In this document: positions 16,320-25,056 of the stretch, piece after piece
Layout of the letters: every line of letters starts with the position of its first letter
How positions within the stretch are numbered: position 1 is the stretch's first letter
From: an uncultured SAR116 cluster alpha proteobacterium
Lineage (GTDB): Bacteria; Pseudomonadota; Alphaproteobacteria; Puniceispirillales; Marisalimonadaceae
NCBI GenBank assembly: GCA_902529515.1
Contig: CABZWX010000007.1
Coordinates: 1-57,880 of the forward strand
DNA length: 57,880 bases
Direction of reading: 5' to 3'
Translations under genes and position numbers: made by a program
Notes under the pieces: generated by a model
The model's input: the letters and a program-made list of their open reading frames with translations, nothing else
The model's database searches: none
What the model was told of the DNA's origin: nothing

Positions 16320-17255
16320 TTAAATATCCTCTCCTAATTCTGATTTAAGCTTTCTAATTAATGCAATCATTTTATTTCTTTTTTCTACTCTATTATCCCT
16401 TTGATCATAAGATAATCTTTTTCTTTGATCCATTTCTAATTTATTTAAATATTCTTCTGAATATTCAGGAACACTATTTTGCTCCTTAGCTAAATTTTGT
16501 ATACCTTTTCTATATCGAGTAAAAGAATCTTTGATACCCTCTGGTGCATTTAAATCCATAATCTCAAAGGGACCCATGAATGCCCACCTTATACCTAATG
16601 CATGTTTTAAAGCTATATCGATATCTTCCATAGAAGCAAACCCTCCTTCGTGAAGTCTAACTGCTTCGTTAAGAAGAGCACCTTGCAATCTATTTAAAAT
16701 AAAACCTTCTGCCTCTTTATTTACACTTATAGCTGCATATTTGGCGTTTTTGTATATTGAGATAGCTTGTTTAATAATTTTAGAATCTGTATTTTTCCCA
16801 CCAGCAACTTCAACAAATGGTACAATATGTGGTGGCAACGCTGGATGAGCATTGATACATCTATGCTTGTGTTTAACCAGTTCCGAAATTCTAGATATTA
16901 AAAGGTAAGATGATGATGAGGCAATTATAGTATTTTCTGATGTTAGTTTATCTAATTGTACAAAAATCTTTTTTTTAATCTCTAAATCTTCTATAACACT
17001 TTCCTGAACTAACACAGAGTCATTGCAAATTTCTTCAATATTACAGTTAAGTTTTATATTAGAATTTATCCTAACTTCGTTAATATCGGGATTAATTATA
17101 CGTAAATCTTGAATTAATTTGTTTGATGTTTTCCTAAATTTTGCAAAACTATTTTGATTTGCGTCATAAACAAAACATTTAAAACCAGCATTTGCAAAAC
17201 CTATTGCCCAGCTTGCTCCAATCAAACCCGCGCCACAGATTCCAATTTTATCCAT
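16320..17255 (-). CDS. 3-hydroxyacyl-CoA dehydrogenase family protein (carnitine/L-gulonate 3-dehydrogenase-like)
   Basis: A 311-residue enzyme of the 3-hydroxyacyl-CoA dehydrogenase family, in the single-domain-pair lambda-crystallin/carnitine dehydrogenase branch. It has the NAD motif GAGLIGASWA near residue 7, the SSSSYL segment, HPALPPHIVPFVEV carrying the catalytic histidine, and the helical dimer domain with RWAFMGPFEIMDLNAPEG, which is close to L-gulonate 3-dehydrogenases. Such enzymes oxidise free beta-hydroxy acids rather than CoA esters. It is the first gene after the terminator at 17267-17295 and is followed directly by BKACE. Confidence 0.87.
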   Translation of the reverse strand: MDKIGICGAGLIGASWAIGFANAGFKCFVYDANQNSFAKFRKTSNKLIQDLRIINPDINEVRINSNIKLNCNIEEICNDSVLVQESVIEDLEIKKKIFVQLDKLTSENTIIASSSSYLLISRISELVKHKHRCINAHPALPPHIVPFVEVAGGKNTDSKIIKQAISIYKNAKYAAISVNKEAEGFILNRLQGALLNEAVRLHEGGFASMEDIDIALKHALGIRWAFMGPFEIMDLNAPEGIKDSFTRYRKGIQNLAKEQNSVPEYSEEYLNKLEMDQRKRLSYDQRDNRVEKRNKMIALIRKLKSELGEDI

Positions 17256-17266
17256 TTATTGATCCT

Positions 17267-17295
17267 AAAAAAACCGCATCAAGATGCGGTTTTTG
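17267..17295 (-). terminator. Intrinsic terminator after the second TRAP operon
   Basis: A perfect CCGCATC/GATGCGG stem, extended by A/T pairs, with a tiny loop and a seven-T run on the minus strand. It lies eight bases past the dctM stop and 12 bases before the dehydrogenase start. It would end, or partly end, TRAP transcription before the BKACE module; sequence alone cannot say how much reads through. The A/T symmetry would also allow it to work on the plus strand. Confidence 0.85.
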
Positions 17296-17302
17296 TTAAT
17301 TT

Positions 17303-18694
17303 CTATATTAGTCGTGGCAGCCACAACGCCATTTCTGGTTGATATATAACGAAGCCTAGACCTATTAACTGTATAATAACAAAAGGTATAACACCTCTAT
17401 AAATACTTAATGTAGCAACTTCAGGAGGAGCAACTCCCTTTAAGTAAAATAGGGCAAAACCAAATGGTGGTGTAAGAAATGAAGTTTGAAGGTTAATAGC
17501 CATCAAGACTAAAAACCACACCATAGTTTCTTTACGACCGTCTAGGCCAGTTAATTGCGAAACATGATCACCAAAATCTAGTAGAACCACAAGTGGAGCG
17601 AAAATTGGAAGAATAATTAAAGTGATTTCAACCCAATCTAGGAAAAATCCAAGTAAAAATGTCATTCCCATTAAAAGAAATAATAAACCCCAAGATCCAA
17701 GACCAGCCTTTTCTATAAGCTCCTCCACAATATAGTCTCCACCAAGCGATCTAAACACATAAGCGAAACATGTAGCACTTAAAATGATCATAAAAACCAT
17801 AGAAATAGTTAGACCAGAGGAATGCAAAACACTCCTTAACATAGGTATAGTGAATTTATTTCCAATTATAGCTAATATAGTTGCTCCAAAGGCTCCAACT
17901 GCACCAGCTTCACTAGGTGTTGCCCATCCAAGCAAAATTGAACCTTTGATAAGGACAATCAATGCAACTGGAGGTAGAAATGCCTTTAAGACCATTTGCG
18001 GTAATTTACCCTTTTCATATTCCAAATCGCCTTCTTTTAGGGCTGGCGCAACATTTCGGTCAATAGAACACCATACAAAAATAAATATTAAATACATTAA
18101 AGCCAATGTTAATCCGGGAATAACTGCTCCCATAAACAAGTTTCCGACAGAAACCTGCATAATATCAGCCATAATAATTAACATAATGCTTGGAGGAATA
18201 AGTATTCCTAGAGTACCTGATGCAGCAATTACACCAGTAGAAAGTGCATGACTATATTTATTTTTTAACATTGTAGGTAATGCTAGTGCTGTCATCATAG
18301 TAACTGAAGCACCAATGATACCAGTCATAGCTGCCAAAACCGTACCCATAACTGTCACAGACATAGCCAATCCACCAGGAACTTTTCTAAGTAAAATCTG
18401 TGTTGTTCTTAATAAGTCATTAGCAATACCACTTCTTTCCATCATGGTTCCCATAAAAACAAAGCTTGGTATAGCCACTAATATTAGGTTTTCTGCAGAA
18501 AAACCCCACATTCGAGGAACAAAGTTAAAAAACTCTGCAATTTTGAAAACTCCAAATAGATAACCTATAAATCCGTAAGTTATAGCTACACCACCAAGTA
18601 TGAAGCCAACAGGATATCCAATAAATAAAAGTACACCCATAGTAAGGAACATAAAAATTGGGAGATATTCTATGATAATATCAACAAAATCCAT
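17303..18694 (-). CDS. dctM: TRAP transporter large permease, DctM family (second system)
   Basis: A 463-residue polytopic protein of the larger DctM subtype found with TakP-like binding proteins. Segments SFVFMGTMMERSG, AASGTLGILIPPSIMLIIMADIMQVSVGNLFMGAVIPG and TSFLTPPFGFALFYLKGVAP are family features. It follows the small four-helix protein gene by eight bases. It supplies the substrate that is probably used by the hydroxyacid dehydrogenase and BKACE genes downstream. Confidence 0.95.
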   Translation of the reverse strand: MDFVDIIIEYLPIFMFLTMGVLLFIGYPVGFILGGVAITYGFIGYLFGVFKIAEFFNFVPRMWGFSAENLILVAIPSFVFMGTMMERSGIANDLLRTTQILLRKVPGGLAMSVTVMGTVLAAMTGIIGASVTMMTALALPTMLKNKYSHALSTGVIAASGTLGILIPPSIMLIIMADIMQVSVGNLFMGAVIPGLTLALMYLIFIFVWCSIDRNVAPALKEGDLEYEKGKLPQMVLKAFLPPVALIVLIKGSILLGWATPSEAGAVGAFGATILAIIGNKFTIPMLRSVLHSSGLTISMVFMIILSATCFAYVFRSLGGDYIVEELIEKAGLGSWGLLFLLMGMTFLLGFFLDWVEITLIILPIFAPLVVLLDFGDHVSQLTGLDGRKETMVWFLVLMAINLQTSFLTPPFGFALFYLKGVAPPEVATLSIYRGVIPFVIIQLIGLGFVIYQPEMALWLPRLI

Positions 18695-18702
18695 AACTGC
18701 AC

Positions 18703-19179
18703 CTATTCTTTCTCTTTTTTAAAATTATAATTTTCATATTCTCCAGTATATCTTTGCCAAGCAACAATCCTTGAAATTCTCCAACCATATTTAAGCGAGA
18801 AAAGAAGCAAACAAACAAAAATAGTCATAGTCAATAAAGATGAATTTTTTATAATCGCTTCGTAGAAGCAGAATAATACTATAACAGACGGAGCTAAAGA
18901 AATTATATAAGATGAAAATAATTCATAATTTTTTATAACGCTAAATATCGAATAAATTACTGAAATAGAGGCTAATAACCAGATATAGTAAGTCCAACTG
19001 TTACCTTTAAATATTGATAACATTGCGGCTAATCCAATAATTCCATAAATAGTTCCAACAAACACTCCATATGCAGTCAGCTCATATTGAGATTGAGCCA
19101 AACTTAGTTCCTTAGCTTCAGTTAAGTATGGTGTTTTTTGTTTATCAAAAATATAACCTGGAACTTTTGAAAACCACAT
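18703..19179 (-). CDS. Small four-helix membrane protein embedded in a TRAP operon
   Basis: A 158-residue protein, not recognised as any named family. Residues 1-50 are polar (FDKQKTPYLTEAKELSLAQSQYE); four hydrophobic helices follow (near 52-74, 82-101, 107-126 and 130-146), and the C-terminus is charged. It lies between dctQ and dctM, where TRAP operons normally have nothing, with gaps of 40 and 8 bases. Its place in the transcript suggests an accessory or fourth subunit of this transporter. No signal peptide is seen. Function is inferred from position only. Confidence 0.75.
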   Translation of the reverse strand: MWFSKVPGYIFDKQKTPYLTEAKELSLAQSQYELTAYGVFVGTIYGIIGLAAMLSIFKGNSWTYYIWLLASISVIYSIFSVIKNYELFSSYIISLAPSVIVLFCFYEAIIKNSSLLTMTIFVCLLLFSLKYGWRISRIVAWQRYTGEYENYNFKKEKE

Positions 19180-19219
19180 TGTTTATCTCGTAGAAATCTT
19201 GGTAAATGATTTTTTAATC

Positions 19220-19831
19220 TTATTTACTTTTATCATAATCAAGTACCATAAGATCAAGTTTCTTTTTATTATCGCCCCAAATTACAGCGATTAATTGTAT
19301 CATAACTGACATTCCACCCAAGAATAAAAAGAAATATCCAATAGGCAAAAATGTTTTAATAATCCATCTATTACTTAAACCAACTAATGATGCGGATACT
19401 TCCTTGATTATGTATGAATCTACCATATAAATCCAAGAAAAATATACACAAATAAGTGTAAATGGTAGCATAAAGAATATATTTCCATAAAATTCAACTT
19501 TCGCCTTTGATTGAAAGTTAAAATTTTCTCTTAGAAAATCCACTCTTACATGTCTGTTGTGAGTATATCCATAACCCAAAACCAAACAAAAAACTACTGT
19601 ATGAAGGTGCCATTCCATTTCTTGCATTAGAGTAGATTCAAAGAAAGAGCCAAAGTTAGCCACCATCCAGATTTGTATCCAAACTAATTTTCTGGCAACC
19701 ACATCCCACATTGTAATTATCACTAAAGGTACTAACAACCATGTACTAGCTCGTCCAACTCTATTTACAATTTCGCGAAGTTTTTCGCTAACTGAAATTA
19801 GACCTTCCATATTTTGTTCTGTAAGTGCCAT
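19220..19831 (-). CDS. dctQ: TRAP transporter small permease, DctQ family (second system)
   Basis: A 203-residue small permease of the longer TakQ-like type. It has four hydrophobic segments, a polar turn with THNRHVRVDF that is common in this subfamily, and the segment MQEMEWHLHTVVFCLVLGYGYTHNRH, which is close to 2-oxoacid TRAP systems. It lies 129 bases after dctP; the gap contains an intrinsic terminator, so its transcription is probably lower than that of dctP. Confidence 0.92.
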   Translation of the reverse strand: MALTEQNMEGLISVSEKLREIVNRVGRASTWLLVPLVIITMWDVVARKLVWIQIWMVANFGSFFESTLMQEMEWHLHTVVFCLVLGYGYTHNRHVRVDFLRENFNFQSKAKVEFYGNIFFMLPFTLICVYFSWIYMVDSYIIKEVSASLVGLSNRWIIKTFLPIGYFFLFLGGMSVMIQLIAVIWGDNKKKLDLMVLDYDKSK

Positions 19832-19903
19832 TATTTCCCCCAGAAAAGTAGATCACTAGTAATTTTAATTAACTTATTAAATACAAAAATTCAATTTATT
19901 TAT

Positions 19904-19942
19904 AAAAAAAGTACACTTGTTACCATAAACAACAAGTGTACT
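19904..19942 (-). terminator. Intrinsic terminator between dctP and dctQ (second TRAP operon)
   Basis: A 12-base-pair perfect stem (19910-19921 with 19931-19942) and a nine-base loop, followed on the minus strand by a run of seven T. It starts 18 bases after the dctP stop. It would make most transcripts stop after dctP, with some read-through into the permease genes, giving an excess of binding protein. Confidence 0.85.
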
Positions 19943-19960
19943 CAAAATTAAGTAATATTA

Positions 19961-21019
19961 TTAGTACTTTTTAGCTTTTAAATAAGCTCTTGATGACCAA
20001 ATACTGTAGTCTTCTCTGAACTTGTTATAGCTAGCAGTAATTTCTTTGAAAAGAGGATCAGATGCTGACTTCTCTTCAACAACAGCATCCCAAGCTCTCT
20101 TAAACTTAGAAATTTCTGAGTCAGGCCAAGTCACAAATGTAACACCTTTTTTCTCAAGTTCTGCCATAGCAGGAACTTGCTTAGCATCAGATCTAACTAA
20201 AGCCCACCACATTGTGTCACGACATGCTGTATTAATAACTGCTTGTTGTGTCTTAGTAAGACCACCCCATCCTTTGGTGCTCATTAGTAGCTCACCAATT
20301 GATGTTTGCTGGTGCCAACCTGGGAAATAATTAAACTTTGCCAACTGATAGAAACCATAACTTAAGTCGTGTGTAGGCATAGAAAATTCTGTTGCATCAA
20401 TAACACCTTTTTCTAAAGCTGGATAGATATCTCCACCTGCAAGTAACTGTGTTGACACACCTAATTTACTCATAACCATAGCACCAAGACCGAAGAAACG
20501 CATTTTCATACCTTTCAACTCTTCAACATTGTTGATTTTCTTTCTAAACCAACCTGATGTCTCAGGGGCGTGAGTTAAACAGTTAAGAGCTTTAAGGCCA
20601 TACTCACCATAAATTCTGTCTTTTAACTGCTGACCTCCGCCATATTCCATCCAACCATGGTACTCACTAGCACCTGGACCAAAAGGAACAGCTGTGAAGT
20701 AAGAAACTGCAGGGATTTTACCAGCATGATATCCAGGTGTTGTATAACCTGCATCTACTGATCCATTCTTAACAGCATCCCAAACTTCTAATGAAGGTAC
20801 AAGAGCGTTTGGCTCGTGAAATCTCAACTGAACATCGCCACCTGAAATTGACTTAACTTTGTTGGAAAAATAAACAGCAGCTTCACCGTTGATTGCAACC
20901 TGGCTACCCCAAGTACTTTGCATTTTCCAACGTAGCTTGTCAGCATTTGCTGAAACAGCTACTAGACTAGTTGCAGCTAAAGCTACAGCGCCTACAAAAA
21001 GGCTTGATTTGAATTTCAT
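19961..21019 (-). CDS. dctP: TRAP transporter substrate-binding protein, TakP-like
   Basis: Periplasmic binding protein of the 2-oxoacid/lactate (TakP) branch. The start at 21019 is chosen over an upstream in-frame start at 21070 because GGGAGGA lies just ahead of it and a signal peptide (MKFKSSLF... to SANA) then begins at once. Family features are GWFRKKINNVEELKGMKMR, GGDIYPALEKGVIDATEF and FPGWHQQ, which in TakP and TTHA0766-type proteins contact a metal-bound 2-oxo or 2-hydroxy acid. The ligand is therefore probably a hydroxy or oxo carboxylate. The mature protein is about 330 residues. Confidence 0.93.
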   Translation of the reverse strand: MKFKSSLFVGAVALAATSLVAVSANADKLRWKMQSTWGSQVAINGEAAVYFSNKVKSISGGDVQLRFHEPNALVPSLEVWDAVKNGSVDAGYTTPGYHAGKIPAVSYFTAVPFGPGASEYHGWMEYGGGQQLKDRIYGEYGLKALNCLTHAPETSGWFRKKINNVEELKGMKMRFFGLGAMVMSKLGVSTQLLAGGDIYPALEKGVIDATEFSMPTHDLSYGFYQLAKFNYFPGWHQQTSIGELLMSTKGWGGLTKTQQAVINTACRDTMWWALVRSDAKQVPAMAELEKKGVTFVTWPDSEISKFKRAWDAVVEEKSASDPLFKEITASYNKFREDYSIWSSRAYLKAKKY

Positions 21020-21381
21020 GAAATTCCTCCCTAGTATTGTAAAAAGACTAAAATGAAGTGATAAAAACAATCCATAAAGTCAAATAAAGAGAAACTAATG
21101 TTTCTCAACTGATTCGTATCTTTCTTAATTATTTGAATAAAGGCAAGAAAAAACTTATAAAATTTCAATAATTTTTTTTTTCTTGACATACTTTATTTTT
21201 GTTCTGCCTAAATTATGAACTAATATGTTTATAATGTATATTTTGATTAGATTTTAGACAGATATAATTTAATTAAAATTTTTTTAGTTAAATAGAATTA
21301 ATAAAGATTATACCTGCAAGTCATTGATTATTAATATTTTTTTATAAAAACTAAAATTTTTGTTGCAATTTGATGGTTGAT
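21020..21381. promoter_or_regulatory. 362-base leader region of the second TRAP operon
   Basis: The only gene-free stretch above 300 bases. It must hold the dctP promoter, but no convincing -35/-10 pair stands out on the minus strand. The far half (21160-21360) is A/T homopolymer-rich, with no credible reading frame. A perfect inverted repeat lies at 21089-21106, described separately. A plus-strand TTGACA at 21183 has no gene to serve. Confidence 0.5.
21089..21106. promoter_or_regulatory. Inverted repeat upstream of dctP, possible operator or leader hairpin
   Basis: GAGAAAC-TAAT-GTTTCTC, seven bases each side, 70 bases before the dctP start. Its symmetry and spacing suit a dimeric regulator (GntR-, TetR- or LacI-type sites are similar), or a leader hairpin if transcribed. 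There is no T-run, so it is not a terminator. No regulator gene lies beside this operon. Confidence 0.4.
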
Positions 21382-22191
21382 CTAATCATCAAAGTGACCT
21401 GAAGAAGCAAAATAACCACCATGAGTTGTAACTAAAGATTCTGTAGAATCAATAAATCCGTCTTTTTTTTCAATTAAGCTTCTGAATTCTTCTGCATTAT
21501 CTTTTGGCTTATAACCAATGTGTTTGGCATATTTGTTATCGATTAGCACCGAATCGTTATTTGATACTCCAAAAATTATAGAGTGTTGAACATTAGGGCT
21601 ATTTATACACGCTATAATAAGACTCCTCAAATCATCATAACTTAACCATGTTGAGAGCATTCTATGATCTTTAGGCTCAGGAACACATGAGTAAATTCTT
21701 ACTGACACAGTTTCTAGTTTGTATTTGTCCCAATAATACTGAGCTAAGGACTCTCCAAAGACCTTTGACAAACCATAATTGCTATCTGGTCTAGGCATTG
21801 CTTTACTATCTACAACTTCAGATCTTGGATAAAAACCAACTGTATGAACTGAACTAGCCCAAATAACTCTTTTAATTTTATTTTTTCTGCATGCTTCATA
21901 TAGATTATACATGCCTATAATATTTGAATTTAAAACATTATCCCAAGAACCTTCTATACTTTGACCTCCCATATGAACTATGCAGTCTATATCTTTTGTT
22001 AATTTTAATATTGATTCTGTTGAAGCAAGATCAGCAATTTCAACTTTCTCATTATGAAATTTTTTTTTTAAATTTACTTTGTCAGAAATTTTAAGCGAAT
22101 CACATTCTTTAGATAATGTTTCCCTGAGTTGATTGCCTAAGGCACCAGCTGCACCAGTTAAAAGAATATTTTTATATTTATATTTAGACAA
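21382..22191 (-). CDS. udh: Uronate dehydrogenase-like NAD-dependent oxidoreductase
   Basis: Extended-SDR enzyme of 269 residues whose whole layout follows bacterial uronate dehydrogenase, which oxidises D-galacturonate or D-glucuronate to the aldarolactone. Seen are the Rossmann motif GAAGALG (13-19), HMGG (73-76), NIIGMYNLYEA (90-100), WASSVHTVGFYP (111-122), catalytic Tyr139 and Lys143 in YGLSK, and the C-terminal RMLSTWLSYDD and GYKPKDNAEEF. It abuts the EamA gene with no gap. It suggests oxidative use of uronic acids, for example from algal polysaccharide. Confidence 0.82.
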   Translation of the reverse strand: MSKYKYKNILLTGAAGALGNQLRETLSKECDSLKISDKVNLKKKFHNEKVEIADLASTESILKLTKDIDCIVHMGGQSIEGSWDNVLNSNIIGMYNLYEACRKNKIKRVIWASSVHTVGFYPRSEVVDSKAMPRPDSNYGLSKVFGESLAQYYWDKYKLETVSVRIYSCVPEPKDHRMLSTWLSYDDLRSLIIACINSPNVQHSIIFGVSNNDSVLIDNKYAKHIGYKPKDNAEEFRSLIEKKDGFIDSTESLVTTHGGYFASSGHFDD

Positions 22192-23085
22192 TTAATTAAT
22201 CCCCTCATTAATTTGGTTTTTTATATATTCTCTCCAAAAAGTGAATAGCCCTGCTGAAATTACAATTAATGATCCTATAACTATCTCACTCTCCAGTTTC
22301 TCATTAAACATTAATACACCAATTATAGAAACAAAAACTAACTGTAGATATGTAAATGGCTGTAATATTGAAGCCTCACTATGTTTAAAAGCATTTATCA
22401 TCAAAAAATGCCCTCCAGCTCCAAGCATGCAAACTAATAACAACCATATCCAATGCGCGTTATCAAAGGGTGTGTAAAAGAAAGGCCCTACAGAACCTAA
22501 TATTACAAATCCTGTAATACCAGTATAAAAAAGACTAGTGTCAGGACTATCTTCACTAGAAACATATCTTGTTAAAATTTGATAGATAGCAAATGCAATT
22601 GCGCACCCCAATGCTATTAGAGATAAGGGATCAAAGACTTTAGTACCTGGCCGTAGCATAATTAAGATACCTATGAAGCCTATCAATATTGCACTCCACC
22701 TTCTCCAACCTACTTTTTCTCCTAAAAAAATTACTGATAATGCCGCAACTATTAAAGGACAACTCGCAAAAATAGCATGTGTCTCTATAAGACCAATTTT
22801 TAAAAAAAGATAGTGAGCAAAACACATCTCTACAGCAAGAATAGTACCTCTAAAAATTTGGATGAGTTTAAACTTACTTTTTGAAACAAGAATAACACTT
22901 TTGTTTCCTGTACTGTTAATTGATATTACAAGTAGAAATAAAAAGAAATATCGAAACATATTAATTGCTATTACATTATAATAATCTGTTAGGTATCTTG
23001 TAACACCATCCATTACAGATAAACATGATACAGCAGCAATTATAAATAATATGCCCTTTGCATTTGAAGAAATATTTAAAGGCAT
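22192..23085 (-). CDS. EamA/DMT-family transporter
   Basis: A 297-residue protein with ten predicted membrane helices in two EamA repeats (near 8-140 and 150-287). The repeat ends LGEKVGWRRWSAILIGFIGILIMLRPG and FNEKLESEIVIGSLIVISAGLFTF are typical of the drug/metabolite transporter superfamily. Members export or import small metabolites. It is cotranscribed with the uronate dehydrogenase and epimerase genes; direction and substrate are unknown. Confidence 0.92.
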   Translation of the reverse strand: MPLNISSNAKGILFIIAAVSCLSVMDGVTRYLTDYYNVIAINMFRYFFLFLLVISINSTGNKSVILVSKSKFKLIQIFRGTILAVEMCFAHYLFLKIGLIETHAIFASCPLIVAALSVIFLGEKVGWRRWSAILIGFIGILIMLRPGTKVFDPLSLIALGCAIAFAIYQILTRYVSSEDSPDTSLFYTGITGFVILGSVGPFFYTPFDNAHWIWLLLVCMLGAGGHFLMINAFKHSEASILQPFTYLQLVFVSIIGVLMFNEKLESEIVIGSLIVISAGLFTFWREYIKNQINEGIN

Positions 23086-23108
23086 AATTTGTTTTTTCTT
23101 TCTAAGTT

Positions 23109-23993
23109 TTAATAAAAATCGATTGTCCTTTTAATCCCATCTTCAAGGGAAGTATACTTAAATTTTTTAAATATTTTAGAGGGCTCATTTCCACATATTT
23201 CATCTACTACACTTAATGGATTGCCTTTGATACCTATACTCGCCAGTGGTATATTTTTTTTAATTAAATTTATAAAATGGCTAACATCAGCTGTTATTCC
23301 GTTTATATTGAAAGTTAACGCGCCTGAAAGAATTTGAGCTATTGACATCTCAACTAAATCCACAACGTCTTGAACATAAACAAAACCTGCCTTACCTGAA
23401 AAGTTTACAGTATAACTATCTCCTTGTTTTGCCGCCTTACAGGCTAAGGTTACCCCTGCAGTTCCCCCAACTTCTCTTCCTGGCCCATAAATTACATATG
23501 GCCTAATTCCAACGCTTGAAATACCAGCTTCATTAAAATACGCTCTTGCAACCCCCTCAACCGCTAACTTATATGCACCGTAATGAGTTTCTGGAAATGG
23601 ATAATAATGATCTTTTTGGCCAAAAACACCTGCACTGCTTGCATAAACTAAAAACTTAATATTATTTTTTTTCAAAGCTTCAAAAACATTAATTGAGCCG
23701 AGGAGATTTACTTTGGCACCTAAAATAGGGTTTGAACTACAATCTGGGGTCATTAACCCAGCTAAATTTATAACATGGTCCATATTATTTGTTGCTTCTT
23801 GGACCTGATTATAATTTGTTATATTACCATTAATAAATTTGATTTTATTAATATCCTCACCGACAACAAGGCTGACTAATTCTTTTTTGATTTTTAAGTC
23901 AAAAATTGAAACACTATAACCCTTTTTTAAAAATGCTCTTACTATCCAGCTTCCTAAAAAACCACATCCTCCAAAAATAATTACTTTTTCCAT
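23109..23993 (-). CDS. NAD-dependent epimerase/dehydratase family protein
   Basis: Extended SDR of 294 residues with GGCGFLGS at the N-terminus, NLAGL in the fourth strand region, a serine in YASSAGVFG, and the YGAYK catalytic motif. The C-terminal half is substrate-binding and shows no sign naming a sugar. It follows the esterase gene without a gap and precedes the EamA gene by 23 bases. A sugar or sugar-acid substrate fits the uronate dehydrogenase neighbour. Confidence 0.87.
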   Translation of the reverse strand: MEKVIIFGGCGFLGSWIVRAFLKKGYSVSIFDLKIKKELVSLVVGEDINKIKFINGNITNYNQVQEATNNMDHVINLAGLMTPDCSSNPILGAKVNLLGSINVFEALKKNNIKFLVYASSAGVFGQKDHYYPFPETHYGAYKLAVEGVARAYFNEAGISSVGIRPYVIYGPGREVGGTAGVTLACKAAKQGDSYTVNFSGKAGFVYVQDVVDLVEMSIAQILSGALTFNINGITADVSHFINLIKKNIPLASIGIKGNPLSVVDEICGNEPSKIFKKFKYTSLEDGIKRTIDFY

Positions 23994-24968
23994 TTAACCT
24001 CTCTTATTCAATACCATTGAATTAGCAGCCTTTCCTATTTCTTTTATACATTCAGCAGCTTTAGGAAAATGTGCAGAATTGGACAAAAAACCATGTAACT
24101 GACCAGGATATAATTTATATGTCACTTTATTGCCAAAGGCCTTTAATCTATTTGTGTAAGCTATTCCTTCATCTAGCAAAGGATCCAATCCAGCTGCAAA
24201 TATAAATGTTTCAGGTAAATTATACAGATCCTTAGCAAAAAGCGGTGAAGCTTCCCAGTTAACTGCATCATTACTTGAATTAAGATAATGTTTAACGAAA
24301 TAGTCCATAGTATCAAAAGTTAAAGTCATGCCTTCTAGAAAAATATCCATAGATCTCATTGTTAGTGTTAGATCGACACAAGGATATACTAATAACTGAC
24401 CTCTTATCGGAATTACCTTTTTATCCCTTGAGTTAATACTCAAAACAGTTGCCAAATTACCACCAGCGCTGTCTCCACATACGAAAATATTTTCAAGATC
24501 AATAAAAAAATCTTTTTCAAAATTTACAAGGCTATTTAGAACATCCTTAACCTCTTCTACTGCATAGGGAAACTTATGTTCTGGAGACAAACTATAATCC
24601 ACAGCTACAACAATCATTTGAGACTCTAAGCAAATTGATCTGCAAGTAAAGTCATGAGTATCCAAATCCCCCATTACAAAACCACCTCCATGAAAAAATA
24701 CTATAATTGGAATTTTATTTTTTTTATTAAAATTATTTGGAAAATAAAATCTTAATTTAACATCTTTGTTAAATCGGTTTTTTATTTTTAAATTTTCTAA
24801 ATTATAGATTTTTGGAGGTGTTAAGTTATCTTCCCTCAACTGTCTCAAACGTTCAGTTCTTAATTCTACAGGATCTAATAAGTGATGTAATTTTGAATTA
24901 CTTTTAATACGCTTTTTTAAAAAAATATCAGTCTCTTTATCAATTATCATTGATTTATGCATTCCCAT
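23994..24968 (-). CDS. Alpha/beta hydrolase, hormone-sensitive-lipase-type esterase
   Basis: A 324-residue esterase of family IV (HSL). The oxyanion motif is FFHGGGFVMGD, the nucleophile GDSAGGN, the acid in the D-x-L-D-E-G segment and the histidine in QLHGF near the C-terminus. It has no signal peptide, so it is cytosolic. It is the first gene of the minus-strand unit that also encodes the epimerase, EamA carrier and uronate dehydrogenase, divergent from the DapA-family gene. It may remove an acetyl or other ester group from an imported sugar. Confidence 0.9.
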   Translation of the reverse strand: MGMHKSMIIDKETDIFLKKRIKSNSKLHHLLDPVELRTERLRQLREDNLTPPKIYNLENLKIKNRFNKDVKLRFYFPNNFNKKNKIPIIVFFHGGGFVMGDLDTHDFTCRSICLESQMIVVAVDYSLSPEHKFPYAVEEVKDVLNSLVNFEKDFFIDLENIFVCGDSAGGNLATVLSINSRDKKVIPIRGQLLVYPCVDLTLTMRSMDIFLEGMTLTFDTMDYFVKHYLNSSNDAVNWEASPLFAKDLYNLPETFIFAAGLDPLLDEGIAYTNRLKAFGNKVTYKLYPGQLHGFLSNSAHFPKAAECIKEIGKAANSMVLNKRG

Positions 24969-25056
24969 ACTGATTTATTTTGTTCTTTTAGCTTTATATT
25001 TTTAATAAAGTTTATTTATAATAAAAAATCTAGTGAATTTTTTTAGGGAGAAAACC

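Noticed and set aside
17784..18251. 155-codon plus-strand open frame
   Set aside because: It lies wholly antisense to dctM, its product is a low-complexity Ile/Ala/Pro mirror of the membrane-protein codons, and no start context supports it.
21183..21211. TTGACA on the plus strand as a promoter
   Set aside because: No plus-strand gene follows until 25057 and the -10 partner is poor; likely chance in AT-rich DNA.
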